DNA of 64,000 bases from assembly GCF_027580225.2 (NCBI RefSeq), contig NC_073358.2, positions 45,718,001 to 45,782,000 on the forward strand, written 5' to 3'. How positions within the stretch are numbered: the stretch's first letter is position 1; every line of letters begins with the position of its first letter. Source of the DNA: Misgurnus anguillicaudatus (lineage: Eukaryota > Chordata > Actinopteri > Cypriniformes > Cobitidae). A model generated the notes under the pieces. It saw nothing but the letters and a program-made list of their open reading frames with translations. It was not told the DNA's origin and searched no databases. The position numbers and the translations under genes are program-made. Positions 1 to 9,837 of the stretch are shown here, piece by piece.

Positions 1-780
1 GACTATAATGCTCTTTGTTTTATTTGCTAAATGACTGTTTAAGAGATTGTGTCCTACTAGGTTAAGAAAGAAAAAAATGTAGATTAAAAGTGAATTCATA
101 TTCAGATCCGTTGTGTTCCCGCACAAGGCAATTTAGTTTATATAATGTATGATAATAATAATTCTCTTTCTGTTTACATAATCAGATGTTGGAAGGTATG
201 TTATAAGCGAAGTAAAGTTGATGTGTGTGTAATATTCAGTGCGGTCCAGCCCAGCTGTGATTTATGAGCTTGGATTCTCCAGGACTGCTGTGTTTAGTGT
301 TCGGTTTGCCCCTGTCAGCTTACACTACACAACACCATAAATTATTGATCATTTAAAACAACAAAGCAAGACTGCATGTGTGTGTGTGCATTGGAGAGCA
401 TTCGTATGCATGTTACTTTTTAGTATGGTGAGTATGGTGCAGAGCAAAAAAAATTGTACGATTGATTTATGATGTGGCTGTAGGACTTAATTTCAGCGTT
501 TAGCAAATGGCCAACTAATACCATATGAATCTTCAGTGTTTGTACAGTGAAATCATTGACTGTAAATCAAATGCTTCACTTGCCTTTCAAATGCAGAGCA
601 TCCAATCAGAAAAGTCCTCTGAAATGAGGAGACAGTGTCTGCCGCACATTTGGGGTTTTGTCTCCAATATAAAGTCATTTTCCATCTAATGTTTACATGG
701 TGGCTGGATATAAGGCCTATCAAACAAATTTTACCTTATACTAATGGTTAAAACATAATATTTATGTTAAAGTGTTTTGT
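1..780. other. Unassigned, single-copy-looking DNA
   Basis: No gene, transposon termini or tandem repeat is recognised apart from a short GT run near 378-388. The composition is AT-rich and intron-like. It could be intronic or intergenic. Confidence 0.4.
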
Positions 781-792
781 CAGAGTCTTAAT

Positions 793-917
793 TGTATAGC
801 TCAGTGGAAGAGCATTGCATTAGCAGTGCTAAAGATCATGGGTTCAAACCCAGGGAACACACATGCTAATAAAAAATATATTCTTTGTAATGCATTGTAA
901 ATCACTTTCAAATGTAT
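793..917 (+). mobile_element. tRNA-derived SINE with intact Pol III boxes
   Basis: The A box TAGCTCAGTGG (797-807) and B box GGTTCAAACC (841-850) match tRNA promoter consensus. They are followed by the CCAGGGAACACACATGC body and a degenerate 'gcattgtaaatcacttt' tail. The same head, body and tail recur at least a dozen times in this window, so this is a SINE and not a tRNA gene. This copy has the best-kept promoter but a shortened tail. Confidence 0.85.
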
Positions 918-949
918 TCATTTTTAAAGAATTTAATAAAATATTTTAC

Positions 950-2152
950 TTTATACAACAGTTCTTTCTGGTTCTTGAATCTGATTGGCTAAGACCTATG
1001 CGATATTGTGCTGATAACGGCACAGTAACCGCTTCACCTTTCGTATCATTCGGCCACCTAGTGAATGGAGGTCCTAAGCAGGCTCATCTCTGAATGGAAA
1101 AACACAGACGCCCTGTTTTGAATCACTCTCCGTGTGTCTCATTATTTTACTAGCTCATAAATCAGTCTGTGAATCCCCAATCGGAAGTTATTATTCCGTC
1201 AAAGATCAGTGTCTTGTATGTTACGTTAAAGTTAATGGGAGAAATGTCTTGTCACATCGTGTGGGCGATTAACACTTGGAAAGAGGAATATAAACACATG
1301 TTTTTTTCTGGAGCTATTATCTCTTATCAGAATGCGAAAACACCGTGGAACTGCAGGTAAGCACCGCAGCTTAAAATGTGGACATTGACACGTGACTATT
1401 AAAACATGTTATGAGATATCGCCACTGGTATATTTATAAGCAGCATGCAAAAACATCTCTCTGACACTTATAAAAAACCGTTTTATATAGTACTGACAAG
1501 AACAAAGTCTAATAATAATAATCGAGTGCTCATATCACGTTAAGAATAAATGAGAAAGCAATAGTAACGTTACACACGTATAGTTTTATTCACTTTTACC
1601 TCCCGCCAAAACAATAACAACACAAAAGACACTAAATATGAATAAAAAACAAGTAATAGTTTGATCATGACACCAAATACTGCTGATTTGATCTCATTTT
1701 GACGATCATAAACAAACAAGGCCAACATGAGAGCCAGGGAATCCCTGTCAGAGATGTAGCCCAGAGAGGGCGGTGGTCAGCGGGGCGAGTGAACACTGAC
1801 GTCCGCTCATGCTTTGGTTCTAATTCGTACCGAATCTCACTAAGCAAACGTTCAAACAGGCGCTATCTTTACTAATCGACTGCAGATTTAAATATAATAC
1901 ATATACAGTCTCGACTGAACTAATCTTAAAACTACACTTTGTGACCAAGAAACGGTAATATAAAGTAACGGCTTTTCCGTCCATTGAGTTGTTATGAGCT
2001 TCAAAGCAGCCAAAAGTGTTACCTGTCATTCTGGCCGCCCTCAAATCTGTGGCGGAAGAAGTAGTTCTCAAACAAAGAGGCTTTTAAAATAACTCCGTTG
2101 TTGTTTTCTAGTTTTCGTTTTCCAAACGTGTGCCGTCGAACTGTTGTATAAA
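950..2152. mobile_element. Candidate non-autonomous DNA transposon, about 1.2 kb
   Basis: TTTATACAACAGTTC at about 950-964 returns as its reverse complement at about 2138-2152. This gives 15-bp terminal inverted repeats around a relatively CpG-containing interior. Short open frames inside (for example 1820-2071 minus) have no recognisable domain. The right end overlaps the hairpin at 2152-2304, so the two may be one larger element. No target-site duplication was resolved. Confidence 0.45.
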
Positions 2153-2304
2153 AGCAATATCGCTCTCGGAGTCTTGTGATATAGCTCTATATCATCACGG
2201 CTGTGATTAGGCCAGAGGCACGAGGCCGTAGGCCGAGTGCCGGAGGCAATCACAGCCGTGATGATATAGAGCTATATCACACTCCTACTCGAGCGATATT
2301 GCTT
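2152..2304. repeat. Near-perfect foldback hairpin
   Basis: The left arm beginning AAGCAATATCGCTC at 2152 pairs with the right arm ending GAGCGATATTGCTT at 2304, over about 57 bases. Mismatches cluster in one short internal stretch. The loop is GC-rich with repeated AGGC motifs. This looks like a MITE or the palindromic end of the element to its left. Confidence 0.75.
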
Positions 2305-2408
2305 AAGTAACAACTAAATGAATACTGTAAGATGCACATGCTCTTGTATTGCCTTATGAATTATACATTTTTATGATATATTTTTATTAACAGTTGCCTT
2401 CTTTCTAT

Positions 2409-2900
2409 CAGTGTTGGGGGTAACGAATTACAAGTAACGTGCATTAAGTAATAATATTACTTTTCTGAAGTAACGAGTAAAGTAACACACTACTTTATAA
2501 ATGTACACATTAATATTTGAGTTACATTTACTTTTCAGTTTAATTTATTAGAAAAAAAATGATGTACTGAATTAAACTGAATGTAGTCATGTAGAATTAT
2601 GCACTCTATGTGTGTGCGTCTGAGTGGGAACAGTTTAAGTCAGAAACAGACATGGCAGGCCACAGTTTGACATTTTTGCAATGGAAATATGCAATTTTTT
2701 GAATGCAGAACTTCTCCATCATAAACAACACCTGCAAGGCTTAAAAGAGATCAAGCCTTAGCCAAGTAAGAAAAAGTAATTCAAAAGTAACGTAAGTATT
2801 ACTTTCCATAAAAAGTTACTAAGTAACGCAATTAGGTACTTTTTTGGGGAGTAACTTAATATTGTAATGTATTGCTTTTAAAAGTAACTTTCCCCAATAC
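2409..2900 (+). mobile_element. Non-autonomous hAT element inside the SINE array
   Basis: It begins CAGTGTTGGGGGTAACG and ends with the inverted match AAAGTAACTTTCCCC, and it shares its sequence with the element at 56,241-57,187. It interrupts an array unit after CTTTCTAT (2401-2408). The right end is mutated and some flank is lost, so no second copy of a duplication is seen. Confidence 0.7.
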
Positions 2901-3849
2901 CATTATTGGTGGAGCATATTATTAGCAGTGCAAAAGTCATATGTTTAAACCCAGGAAACATACATGGTGATAAAAATGTATAACATAATGCACTGTAAGT
3001 CACTTTAGATAAAAGCATCTGTCAAATGCATGAATGTAAATATAATCACGTTTAGGCATTTTTAATAAATGTAAATGTAATCACGTTAATGCATTTGTAA
3101 ATAGTACCTTATGCATTACAAATATTTTTGATATTTTTATTAACAATTGCCTCCCTTCTAGACTATCAGTCTCTATTGGTAGAGCATTGCATTAACAGTA
3201 CAAAAGTCATGGCTTTAAACCCAGGGAACACATATGCTAGTAAAAAATGTATAACTTGTAATCCACTGTAAATCACTTTGGATAAAATCGTCTGCCAAAT
3301 GCATAAATAAAAGTTTATGCCTTTGTAAATATTTTAATACAATATTTTACTGTAACAACTAAATTATTACAGTAACATGCACATGTTCTTTTAGTAATGT
3401 AAATTTTGGGATATTTTATTAAGAAATGCCCTTATCAGTCTGAACTGGTAGAGCATTAGCAGTGCAAAAGTCGGGGATTTGAACCCGAAACACACATAAA
3501 AATGTATAACTTAATGCACTGTGAGTCACTTTGGACAAAAGCATCTGTCAAATGCATAAACGTAAATGTAATTTATGCATTTGTAAATATTGTAATAAAT
3601 ATTTTACTGTAACAACTAAATTAATACTGTAAGATGCTCTTGTATTGCCTTATAAATTATATGTATTATTGAGATTTTTTATTAACAATTGCCTACTTTC
3701 TATTCCATTAGTCTATATTGGTGGAGCATATCATAAGCAGTGCAAAAATCATAGGTTTAAACCCAGGGAACATACATTCTGGTTAAAATGTATAACTTGT
3801 AATGCACTGTAAGTCACTTTAGACAAAAGCATCTGTCGAATGCATAAAT

Positions 3850-4098
3850 GAAGAGTTTTGTTGCAAAACGAGATAAATCCATTTTTTAACATTTTTGTCA
3901 AAACATGTTTATTATTATGTTATCATGTTATTTTTTTTTTTTTGGTGCTACTTCGCTGTATTTTTTAAGTTATGACGGTCTAAATCAAAACAAACCAACT
4001 GCAGTTGAATTGAAATTAATTGGAATGCACACCCAAAAAACAAGATTTCTTAACAATAAAAAAAACGGTGGTTATCTCGTTTTGCAACGAAACTCTTC
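3850..4098. mobile_element. 249-bp MITE inserted in the SINE array
   Basis: Terminal inverted repeats start GAAGAGTTTTGTTGC and extend about 27 bp, through AAAACGAGATAA. The flanks are AAAT at 3846-3849 and 4099-4102. Removing the element plus one AAAT restores the array consensus 'gcataaatgtaaat' exactly, so this is a 4-bp target-site duplication. The superfamily is not certain; 4-bp duplications are known for Chapaev-type elements. The open frame across it (3905-4132) has no domain. Confidence 0.85.
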
Positions 4099-5230
4099 AA
4101 ATGTAAATATAACCACGTTTATGCATGTTTAAGTATTTTAAATATTTTACCGTAACAACTAAATTAATATGGTAACATGCATGTGTTCTTATGGTGCCTT
4201 ATGTATCACAAAATGTGGGGATATTTTTATTAACAATGGCCTCCTTTTTAGACCATCAGTCTCTATTGATCATTGCATTAGCAGTGCAAACGTCGTAGGT
4301 TTGAACCCACACATAATGTATACGTTTTAATGCACTGTAAGTCACTCAAATGAATACATGTAAATATAATCACGTTTATGCATTTGTAAATATTTAAATA
4401 CAATATTTTACTGTAACAACTATATTTGTAAAGTAAAATGCATGTAGTACCTAATGTATTACAAATATTTTTGATATTTTTATTAAAAATTGCCTCCCTT
4501 CCAGACAATCAGTCTCTATTGGTAGAGGATTGCATTAACAGTACAAAGTCATGGGTTTAAAGCCAGGGAACACATATGCTAGTAAAAAATTTATAACTTG
4601 TAATCCACTGTAAATCACTTTGGATAAAACCGTCTGCTAAATGCATAAATAAAAGGTTATGCTTTTGTAAATATTTGAATACAATATTTTGCTGTAACAA
4701 CTAAATTATTACAGTAACATGCACATTTTCTTTTAGTAATGTAAATTTTGGGATATTTTATTAAGAAATGAACTGTCTGAACTTCTTGCCTTATCAGTCT
4801 GAACTGGTAGAGGATTGCATTAGCAGTGCAAAAGTCGTGGATTTGAACCAAGGGGACACACATAAAATATATAACTTGTAATGCACTGTAAGTCACTTTG
4901 GACAGAAGCATCTGCTGAATGCATAAATTTAAATATAATCATGTTTATGCATTTGTAAATATTGTAATACAATATTTAACTGTAACAACTACATTTATAC
5001 GGTAAGATGCTGTATGCATGTGTTCTTATGGTGCCTTAAGAATGACAAATCAAATTTAATATTTAATATAACAGTTGTCTCCTTTCTAGACCATCAATCT
5101 CTATTGGTAGAGCATTGCATTAGCAGTACAAAAGTCATGGGTTTAATTCCCAGGAAACACCTGATAGATCCATGTATAGACTAAATGTCACTTTGGATAA
5201 AAGCGCCTGCCAGATGCCTAAATCTAAAGT

Positions 5231-5640
5231 CAGTTTAATTTCTGACATGTCCATTGTTGGCTCATCTTAAAACCCCAACATATGAAGCTATGATATTCAT
5301 AACCTTTCAGAAATCTTATAGTATCATAACAGTGTTTAAGGTTTACGTCTTACATTCCTTAGTTATGACATGCAGTCTTTCCCCTTGTTAGAAAAAAAGA
5401 CATAAACAAGAAAGAAAATATCATCCCTTTCTTATGAATGGGAGGAAAGAGCTTGTTCTGACTTGCAAGATCCAATAAAAGAGTAAGACAATTAAAATCT
5501 TGTTTCCTGGAGACAACCCACAGATATGCAGCATGTAGTGTAGATTCTCAGGTGTATGCGGTTTGAATACATGAGTGTATGAATTTGTGTTTCTTGTAAA
5601 GTGACACCATATTGGCAGCTCCTTTCTGGTAGGTGGTCCC
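5231..5640. other. Unassigned DNA
   Basis: No repeat unit or gene is recognised between the end of the SINE array and the motif-rich block that follows. Confidence 0.35.
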
Positions 5641-6180
5641 ATTTTTTGCAGACCGGCAAATGTGTGTATGTGTGTGTTGCTATATGTATATCAGTTCCGG
5701 GCTGTTAGATTTAAACCGGGCAAATGTGTGCGTGTAGGTTACAGTGTGTTACTCCAAAGTTTTCCTCGGGGACGAAGCTGCCTCTTAGTCTGGCTGTCTC
5801 TCAAAGACGGCCTTTTCCTCACTTATCCTAAGGGAGTCTTCCCGCCTTCCACTCCGAAATTTATGCAAAGACAATAATCCCTAATTGCAGTATCACGTTA
5901 CTAAAACATTCTTTCAAAGCCCATTACAACCTATGCTTGATATACAAAGCCAAGATTTCTCACAGACAGAAAGAGAGAGACAGAGATTAGCTGCCTCGCC
6001 CTTCTATCTTTATCCACGAGCGGCGAATATCACTATTACTAATGCTTATGCTATTAGGATTAGTTTTTTCCAAACCTCTTTTGGAAAAGCATTAATCGTT
6101 GGCGTGCAAGTCCAGCATTTATGCTATACAGAGATGAAAGATACCTTAAATTATGAGGATTGTTGATGTCTGCTTTTTTA
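5640..6180. promoter_or_regulatory. Candidate regulatory block with POU/SOX/homeodomain-like motifs
   Basis: Within 40 bases at about 5859-5900 lie an octamer-like TTATGCAAAG (5861-5870), a SOX-like ACAATA (5871-5876), a TAATCC site (5875-5880) and a CTAATTG site. A second homeodomain-rich stretch follows at about 6030-6065. No transposon signature is present and local GC is higher than the flanks. The regulatory role is inferred from motif density alone. Conservation across fish would decide it. Confidence 0.3.
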
Positions 6181-6253
6181 AGATTATTTTCTAAGATGTC
6201 AGACATTTTTGACTGGCGAACAATAATACAGGCCAATGATATTTAATATTAAC

Positions 6254-6550
6254 TAGGGCTTTCAAAAGATTAATCGCGATTAATCGGATACAAAATAAAA
6301 GTTTATGTTTGCATGATATATCTGTGTGTGTGTTGTTTGTAATTATTATGTATATATCAATACACACATACAATTTATAAATTATACCAAAATCTAAATA
6401 AATATATACATGTAATTGTTTCCTAAATACATACATGCATGTGTGTGTATTTACATATACAAAATAAGTACACACAATGCACACACATATATTGTGCAAA
6501 AACGTTTATTTTGCATGCGATTAATCGCGATTAATCTTTTGACAGCCCTA
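6254..6550. mobile_element. hAT-type MITE with perfect 8-bp TSD
   Basis: The termini TAGGGCT and AGCCCTA continue into long inverted repeats containing GATTAATCGCGATTAATC. ATATTAAC flanks the element at 6246-6253 and 6551-6558. The interior is an AT/GT-rich spacer. Related, more diverged copies lie at 36,749-37,072 and from 63,782 to the window end. Confidence 0.9.
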
Positions 6551-6559
6551 ATATTAACC

Positions 6560-7225
6560 CTTTAGAACCAGAATAAAAATAGTTTTTTGTTTTTACTATC
6601 AAATTCTATCACAATGTGCTATCATCAATTGCAAAATTTTAATAAAAAAAATAGCTTTCAATAACTTACAATAATTGATTTGTGTTAATTGTGTTGTGAG
6701 TTTGTAAATACACTTTAAATATACCAAAAAATACTGTTTTATTTAGAAATAATATAGTAATCAAAATGATCTAAGGCCAAAACCACCTACTATATATGGT
6801 GGTTTCGGATGCAGCCTTAGAAAAGCAGTAGCCGAGGCGAGTAGTATGTCCAAATTCATATATTCAAAAAGTACCCAGATGACCTACTACTTTCGGCAAG
6901 ATCCTGAAGTGTTCATTCATTCGGTAAAATTAAGCTATTAAACCGAATGTGTGTTGGCAACTACACATTCGGTTTAATAGGATTAACAAAATGCGTCACT
7001 GCTATTGCAATGAATGGGGGAGATCGCAATGGTCAATATGGCCACTCTAGCAAAGAAAGTCCCGCCTTCCAGTAAAAAGAGCCAATCGTCAACCATCACA
7101 GAATGACATCATCCAGGTGAGGGGCTTTGTACAGACTCACCTGTTCTTTGCGACAATCCTTGCAGATTATTTGCGCATGCACAGTGTCTAACACGTCTTA
7201 CTTTAACAAGGTCTTGCTTAAGGGA
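6560..7225. repeat. Diverged DNA-element remnant, unassigned
   Basis: The stretch contains a local inverted repeat in which CATTCGGTTTAATAG pairs with CTATTAAACCGAATG (about 6930-6980), and duplicated 'cctactact' motifs. No gene or complete termini are seen. It is probably an old MITE remnant. Confidence 0.35.
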
Positions 7226-7247
7226 ACTTTGCTGACGTTTTGGCATT

Positions 7248-8026
7248 TAAAGAGCACCTATTGTCCGATTCCCGTTTTTATGTTTCCTTTGGTGTGTAAG
7301 TGTGTATTAGTACATGTTATACCACGCGTCTGTTAAATGCTGTATTCTGATTGGCTGAGAAATGTTCCGTGGGTATGCATTAATTTCTGATAACCGCACA
7401 CCTAACTTGTCAAATGTCTTAAAAATAGGCACCAGAGCAATGTTTGTGGTAACTGTGCTATAAAAGGAATAATTGACTCGAATTATTTGAAAATAATGCA
7501 CACCCGCATTGCACCTTGGGTGTGCATTATTTTCTTATAATTCAATGGCCCGTCGTCAATTATTCCTTACTTAACGATATGCAAAAAGTACAAACCCCAA
7601 AGTAAACGATGACGCGAGTTATTGTCTCCAACGTAGATCTCTTTTCTTGGACTACACCAAAAACACAGATTGTAGGGAACAGTTTACATCCTGGGATTTT
7701 GATGTAGACATGACTGACATTATCATAATTCCTCTCGCTTGTAAGTTAACTCCTGTTAGCAACCGAATCTTTCAAACATGGTAAGGAGCGTCACATGTCC
7801 GGCTAACGTCAGAGGTATTCAGGCCAATCACAACTTACAGATTAGCTGGCCAATCAGGGACACAGACCTTTTCAAATCCTTGCGTTTCAGGAAGAGAGTA
7901 AAATCTGGAGCTACGAAAATGTGAAAAATTATGTGTTTTTTAACCATAAACCACGCAAACACATTGTATTATACCAAATACACAAAATAACATTGTTTTT
8001 TAGAAATGAAATAGGTGCTCTTTAAA
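7248..8026. mobile_element. DNA element with AAAGAGCACCTATT ends, split by a nested MITE
   Basis: The left end AAAGAGCACCTATT pairs with AATAGGTGCTCTTT at the right end. The interior right part (GACCGAATCTTTCAAACATGG onward, written here only in part) is shared with the copy at 18,053-18,768. The segment at about 7322-7578 is an insertion. No coding capacity is seen. Confidence 0.7.
7322..7578. mobile_element. Nested MITE with hairpin end
   Basis: Inside the 7248-8026 element lies a foldback: AAAATAATGCACACCC pairs with GGGTGTGCATTATTTT, with outer arms GGAATAATTGAC and GTCAATTATTCC. Its left part carries a 'ctgtattctgattggctgag' segment resembling the start of the 950-2152 element. Exact edges were not resolved. 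Confidence 0.6.
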
Positions 8027-8309
8027 GGATTCTGCCAACAAAGCGTGGCCTGAAGTAAAAGTATTTGATGAATTTATAATGCGTTCCCAGCGTCTTCGGT
8101 CAATATCATTATCTCATTTTGACAGATGTGGCGTTTAGTGGCTTTTGCATCTGAGCTCTTTTTATTTATTCTCTGTAAAAGCAGCTTAAAATGAATAAAT
8201 TGTTAAATGTGACAGAATACCTCTATTGCAAACTCCATTGCTATTTGCCACATTATTGGACCAAATAAATGCCTTTATTGCCATGTTCTTGGTTTCTGTG
8301 ATTTCTTTT

Positions 8310-8385
8310 TTTTCATGTAAAGCCGCTTTGAAATAATTTAACATTGAAAAAAGCTCTAGGTTTATATACAGTAAATAAAATTCTG
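8310..8385 (+). repeat. LINE/SINE-type 3' tail remnant
   Basis: The text 'gtaaagccgctttgaaataatttaa' (first 20 bases diagnostic) followed by 'cagtaaataaaattc' resembles the 3' end common to fish LINE/SINE families. A similar tail is at 16,308-16,362. Confidence 0.4.
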
Positions 8386-8433
8386 AGTAGAAAACGCACT
8401 ACTCTTTGAAATACATACAGTAAGCACATCTTA

Positions 8434-8964
8434 TGCTATGTACACACCAAACGCGGGGCATCGTGTTACTGTGGGTTCACACCAGATGCGAGTAGATTAC
8501 ATACAAAGTCAATGCAAAGAGGCGATCAAACGTGTCCTTGTGTGGGGCGATGCGAATGACGCCATATGGGCGGCGCGTTTGCTGCGAAAACACGCGCTAT
8601 TCACCTCAAATGCGTCTTCGCCCAAGTTGAAAATATTCGAGCAAAAAATGTGCATGACATGAAGTTAAATCCTGCGAGTAATCTAGAGCGAGTAACGCGA
8701 TGCCCAGCGTTTGGTGTGTACGTAGCATTACTCGCTCTAGATTACTCGCAGGATTTAATTTCGTGTCATGCGCATTTTTTTTGGTCACGTTGAATATTTT
8801 CAACTTGGGCAAAGACACGTTTGAGGCGAATAGTGCGTGTTTTCGCGGCAAACTCATCGCCCATATCGCGTCATTCGCATCGCCCCACGCATCTTATTGC
8901 ATCTTTGCATTGACTTTTTATGTAATCTACTCACGCAAACTCACGTCTGGTGTGAACCCACAGT
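8434..8964. mobile_element. Large palindromic (foldback) element with repeated modules
   Basis: ACTGTGGGTTCACACCAGA at 8468 pairs with TCTGGTGTGAACCCACAGT ending at 8964, and the arms run nearly to the centre at about 8690-8730. The extra left flank (8434-8467, ACACACCAAACGCGGGGCAT) repeats, inverted, the module at the centre (about 8700-8722). This indicates a compound or nested palindrome. Fragments of the same family are at 27,160-28,060. Open frames here (8438-8987) are arm translations, not genes. Confidence 0.8.
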
Positions 8965-8989
8965 CATATATCTGGAATCCAAAATGAGA

Positions 8990-9690
8990 TGATTCAGATG
9001 TCTCCTGAGGTAGATGAATATAAAACAAAAACACAGCTATAATAATATAACTAATATTTATCATAATACAAAAAATGACAGCTTGTCACTTTTTCCCATT
9101 ATGTAAGGACATGTTAAAGGTCGTCTACGGACAAAGAAACGGCTTATCCTCCTAAAATCTCTTGGCTGTTTGCCTTATGGATGGAAGTGCAAACCAACAC
9201 AACACCCCCATCTGCTTCTGAAAAAACTGTATGGTTAAATCTCACAGCACACAAACTCTACCACAAAACCACACGCTCTGGCAGCGATATGTACAGGTGG
9301 GCACTTCTCTATAGAAATATCCCAAATTTTCTCTTTTTCTCTTTCTCTCAAGTGGTTTTCACAATCAAGATTGCTCATTTCAGATTCGACGCTTGGCTGA
9401 ATCTTTTTCCTGCGTGGGGGTTTTACGTGTCTTTGTGCTCTTCAAGCTGTCTAAACACACAGCACCTGAGAAGCAAGGAGGATTATGGGTCTTGGATTGT
9501 GGCAGGGTTACACATGTGAGCAGTAGAGTCTGAGTCAGATCTAATATCGGACAGTCCCGCTCATCTAAGCCTGCTTTATTGAGTTTCTCTGTTCGTCTGT
9601 TGCAAGCATTAACCGATGCCATATAATGCCTAAGAAGGGGATCAGTAGTTGGATAAAGATTAGAGACAAGACTTGTTATTAAAAGTGTTC
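8990..9690. other. Unassigned single-copy-looking DNA
   Basis: No repeat termini are recognised. The 112-aa open frame at 9181-9519 lacks a recognisable domain and is probably chance. Mixed composition at 9340-9640 makes this a fair place to test for conservation. Confidence 0.35.
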
Positions 9691-9693
9691 ATA

Positions 9694-9725
9694 CAAGAGC
9701 ATTGCATTAGCAGTGCAAAGGTTAT
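9694..9725 (+). mobile_element. Truncated SINE head
   Basis: AGAGCATTGCATTAGCAGTG followed by CAAAGGTTATTCAATCC matches the SINE head. The body and tail are missing, cut where the next element begins. Confidence 0.55.
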
Positions 9726-9837
9726 TCAATCCTACAATCTCAGAAATAAAGGTACAAATGCTGTCACTGGGACGGTCCTAATATGTACCATTTTGGTACA
9801 GATATGTACTTTTCAGGTACCAGTATGTACATCTCAA

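Larger units (their letters stand above)
2307..5230 (+). repeat. Tandem array of about 275-bp units, each carrying a SINE copy
   Basis: The junction motif GTAACAACTA occurs at 2307, 3352, 3609, 4152, 4413, 4694 and 4982. Spacings are 257, 290 (after removing an inserted MITE), 261, 281 and 288. Each unit also holds 'attaacaattgcctcc', then a SINE head-body-tail at about 2905, 3172, 3443, 3715, 4255, 4508, 4801 and 5098. Units at 3172 and 4508 share private variants (ATTAACAGTAC, ATCCACTGTAAAT). Units at 3443 and 4801 share CAGTCTGAACTGG. The array therefore has higher-order structure with a period of about four units. The SINE spread as part of a tandem unit, not by separate insertions. Confidence 0.85.

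Noticed and set aside
797..870. tRNA gene
   Set aside because: A and B boxes are present, but the body does not fold as a cloverleaf with a 3' acceptor arm, and the same head and tail recur many times as a SINE.
2307..5230. CRISPR-like array of regularly spaced repeats
   Set aside because: Units of about 275 bp are repeats throughout, with no unique spacers of constant short length, and the sequence is vertebrate.
8438..8987. Overlapping coding frames on both strands
   Set aside because: Both are translations of the two arms of a palindromic transposable element.
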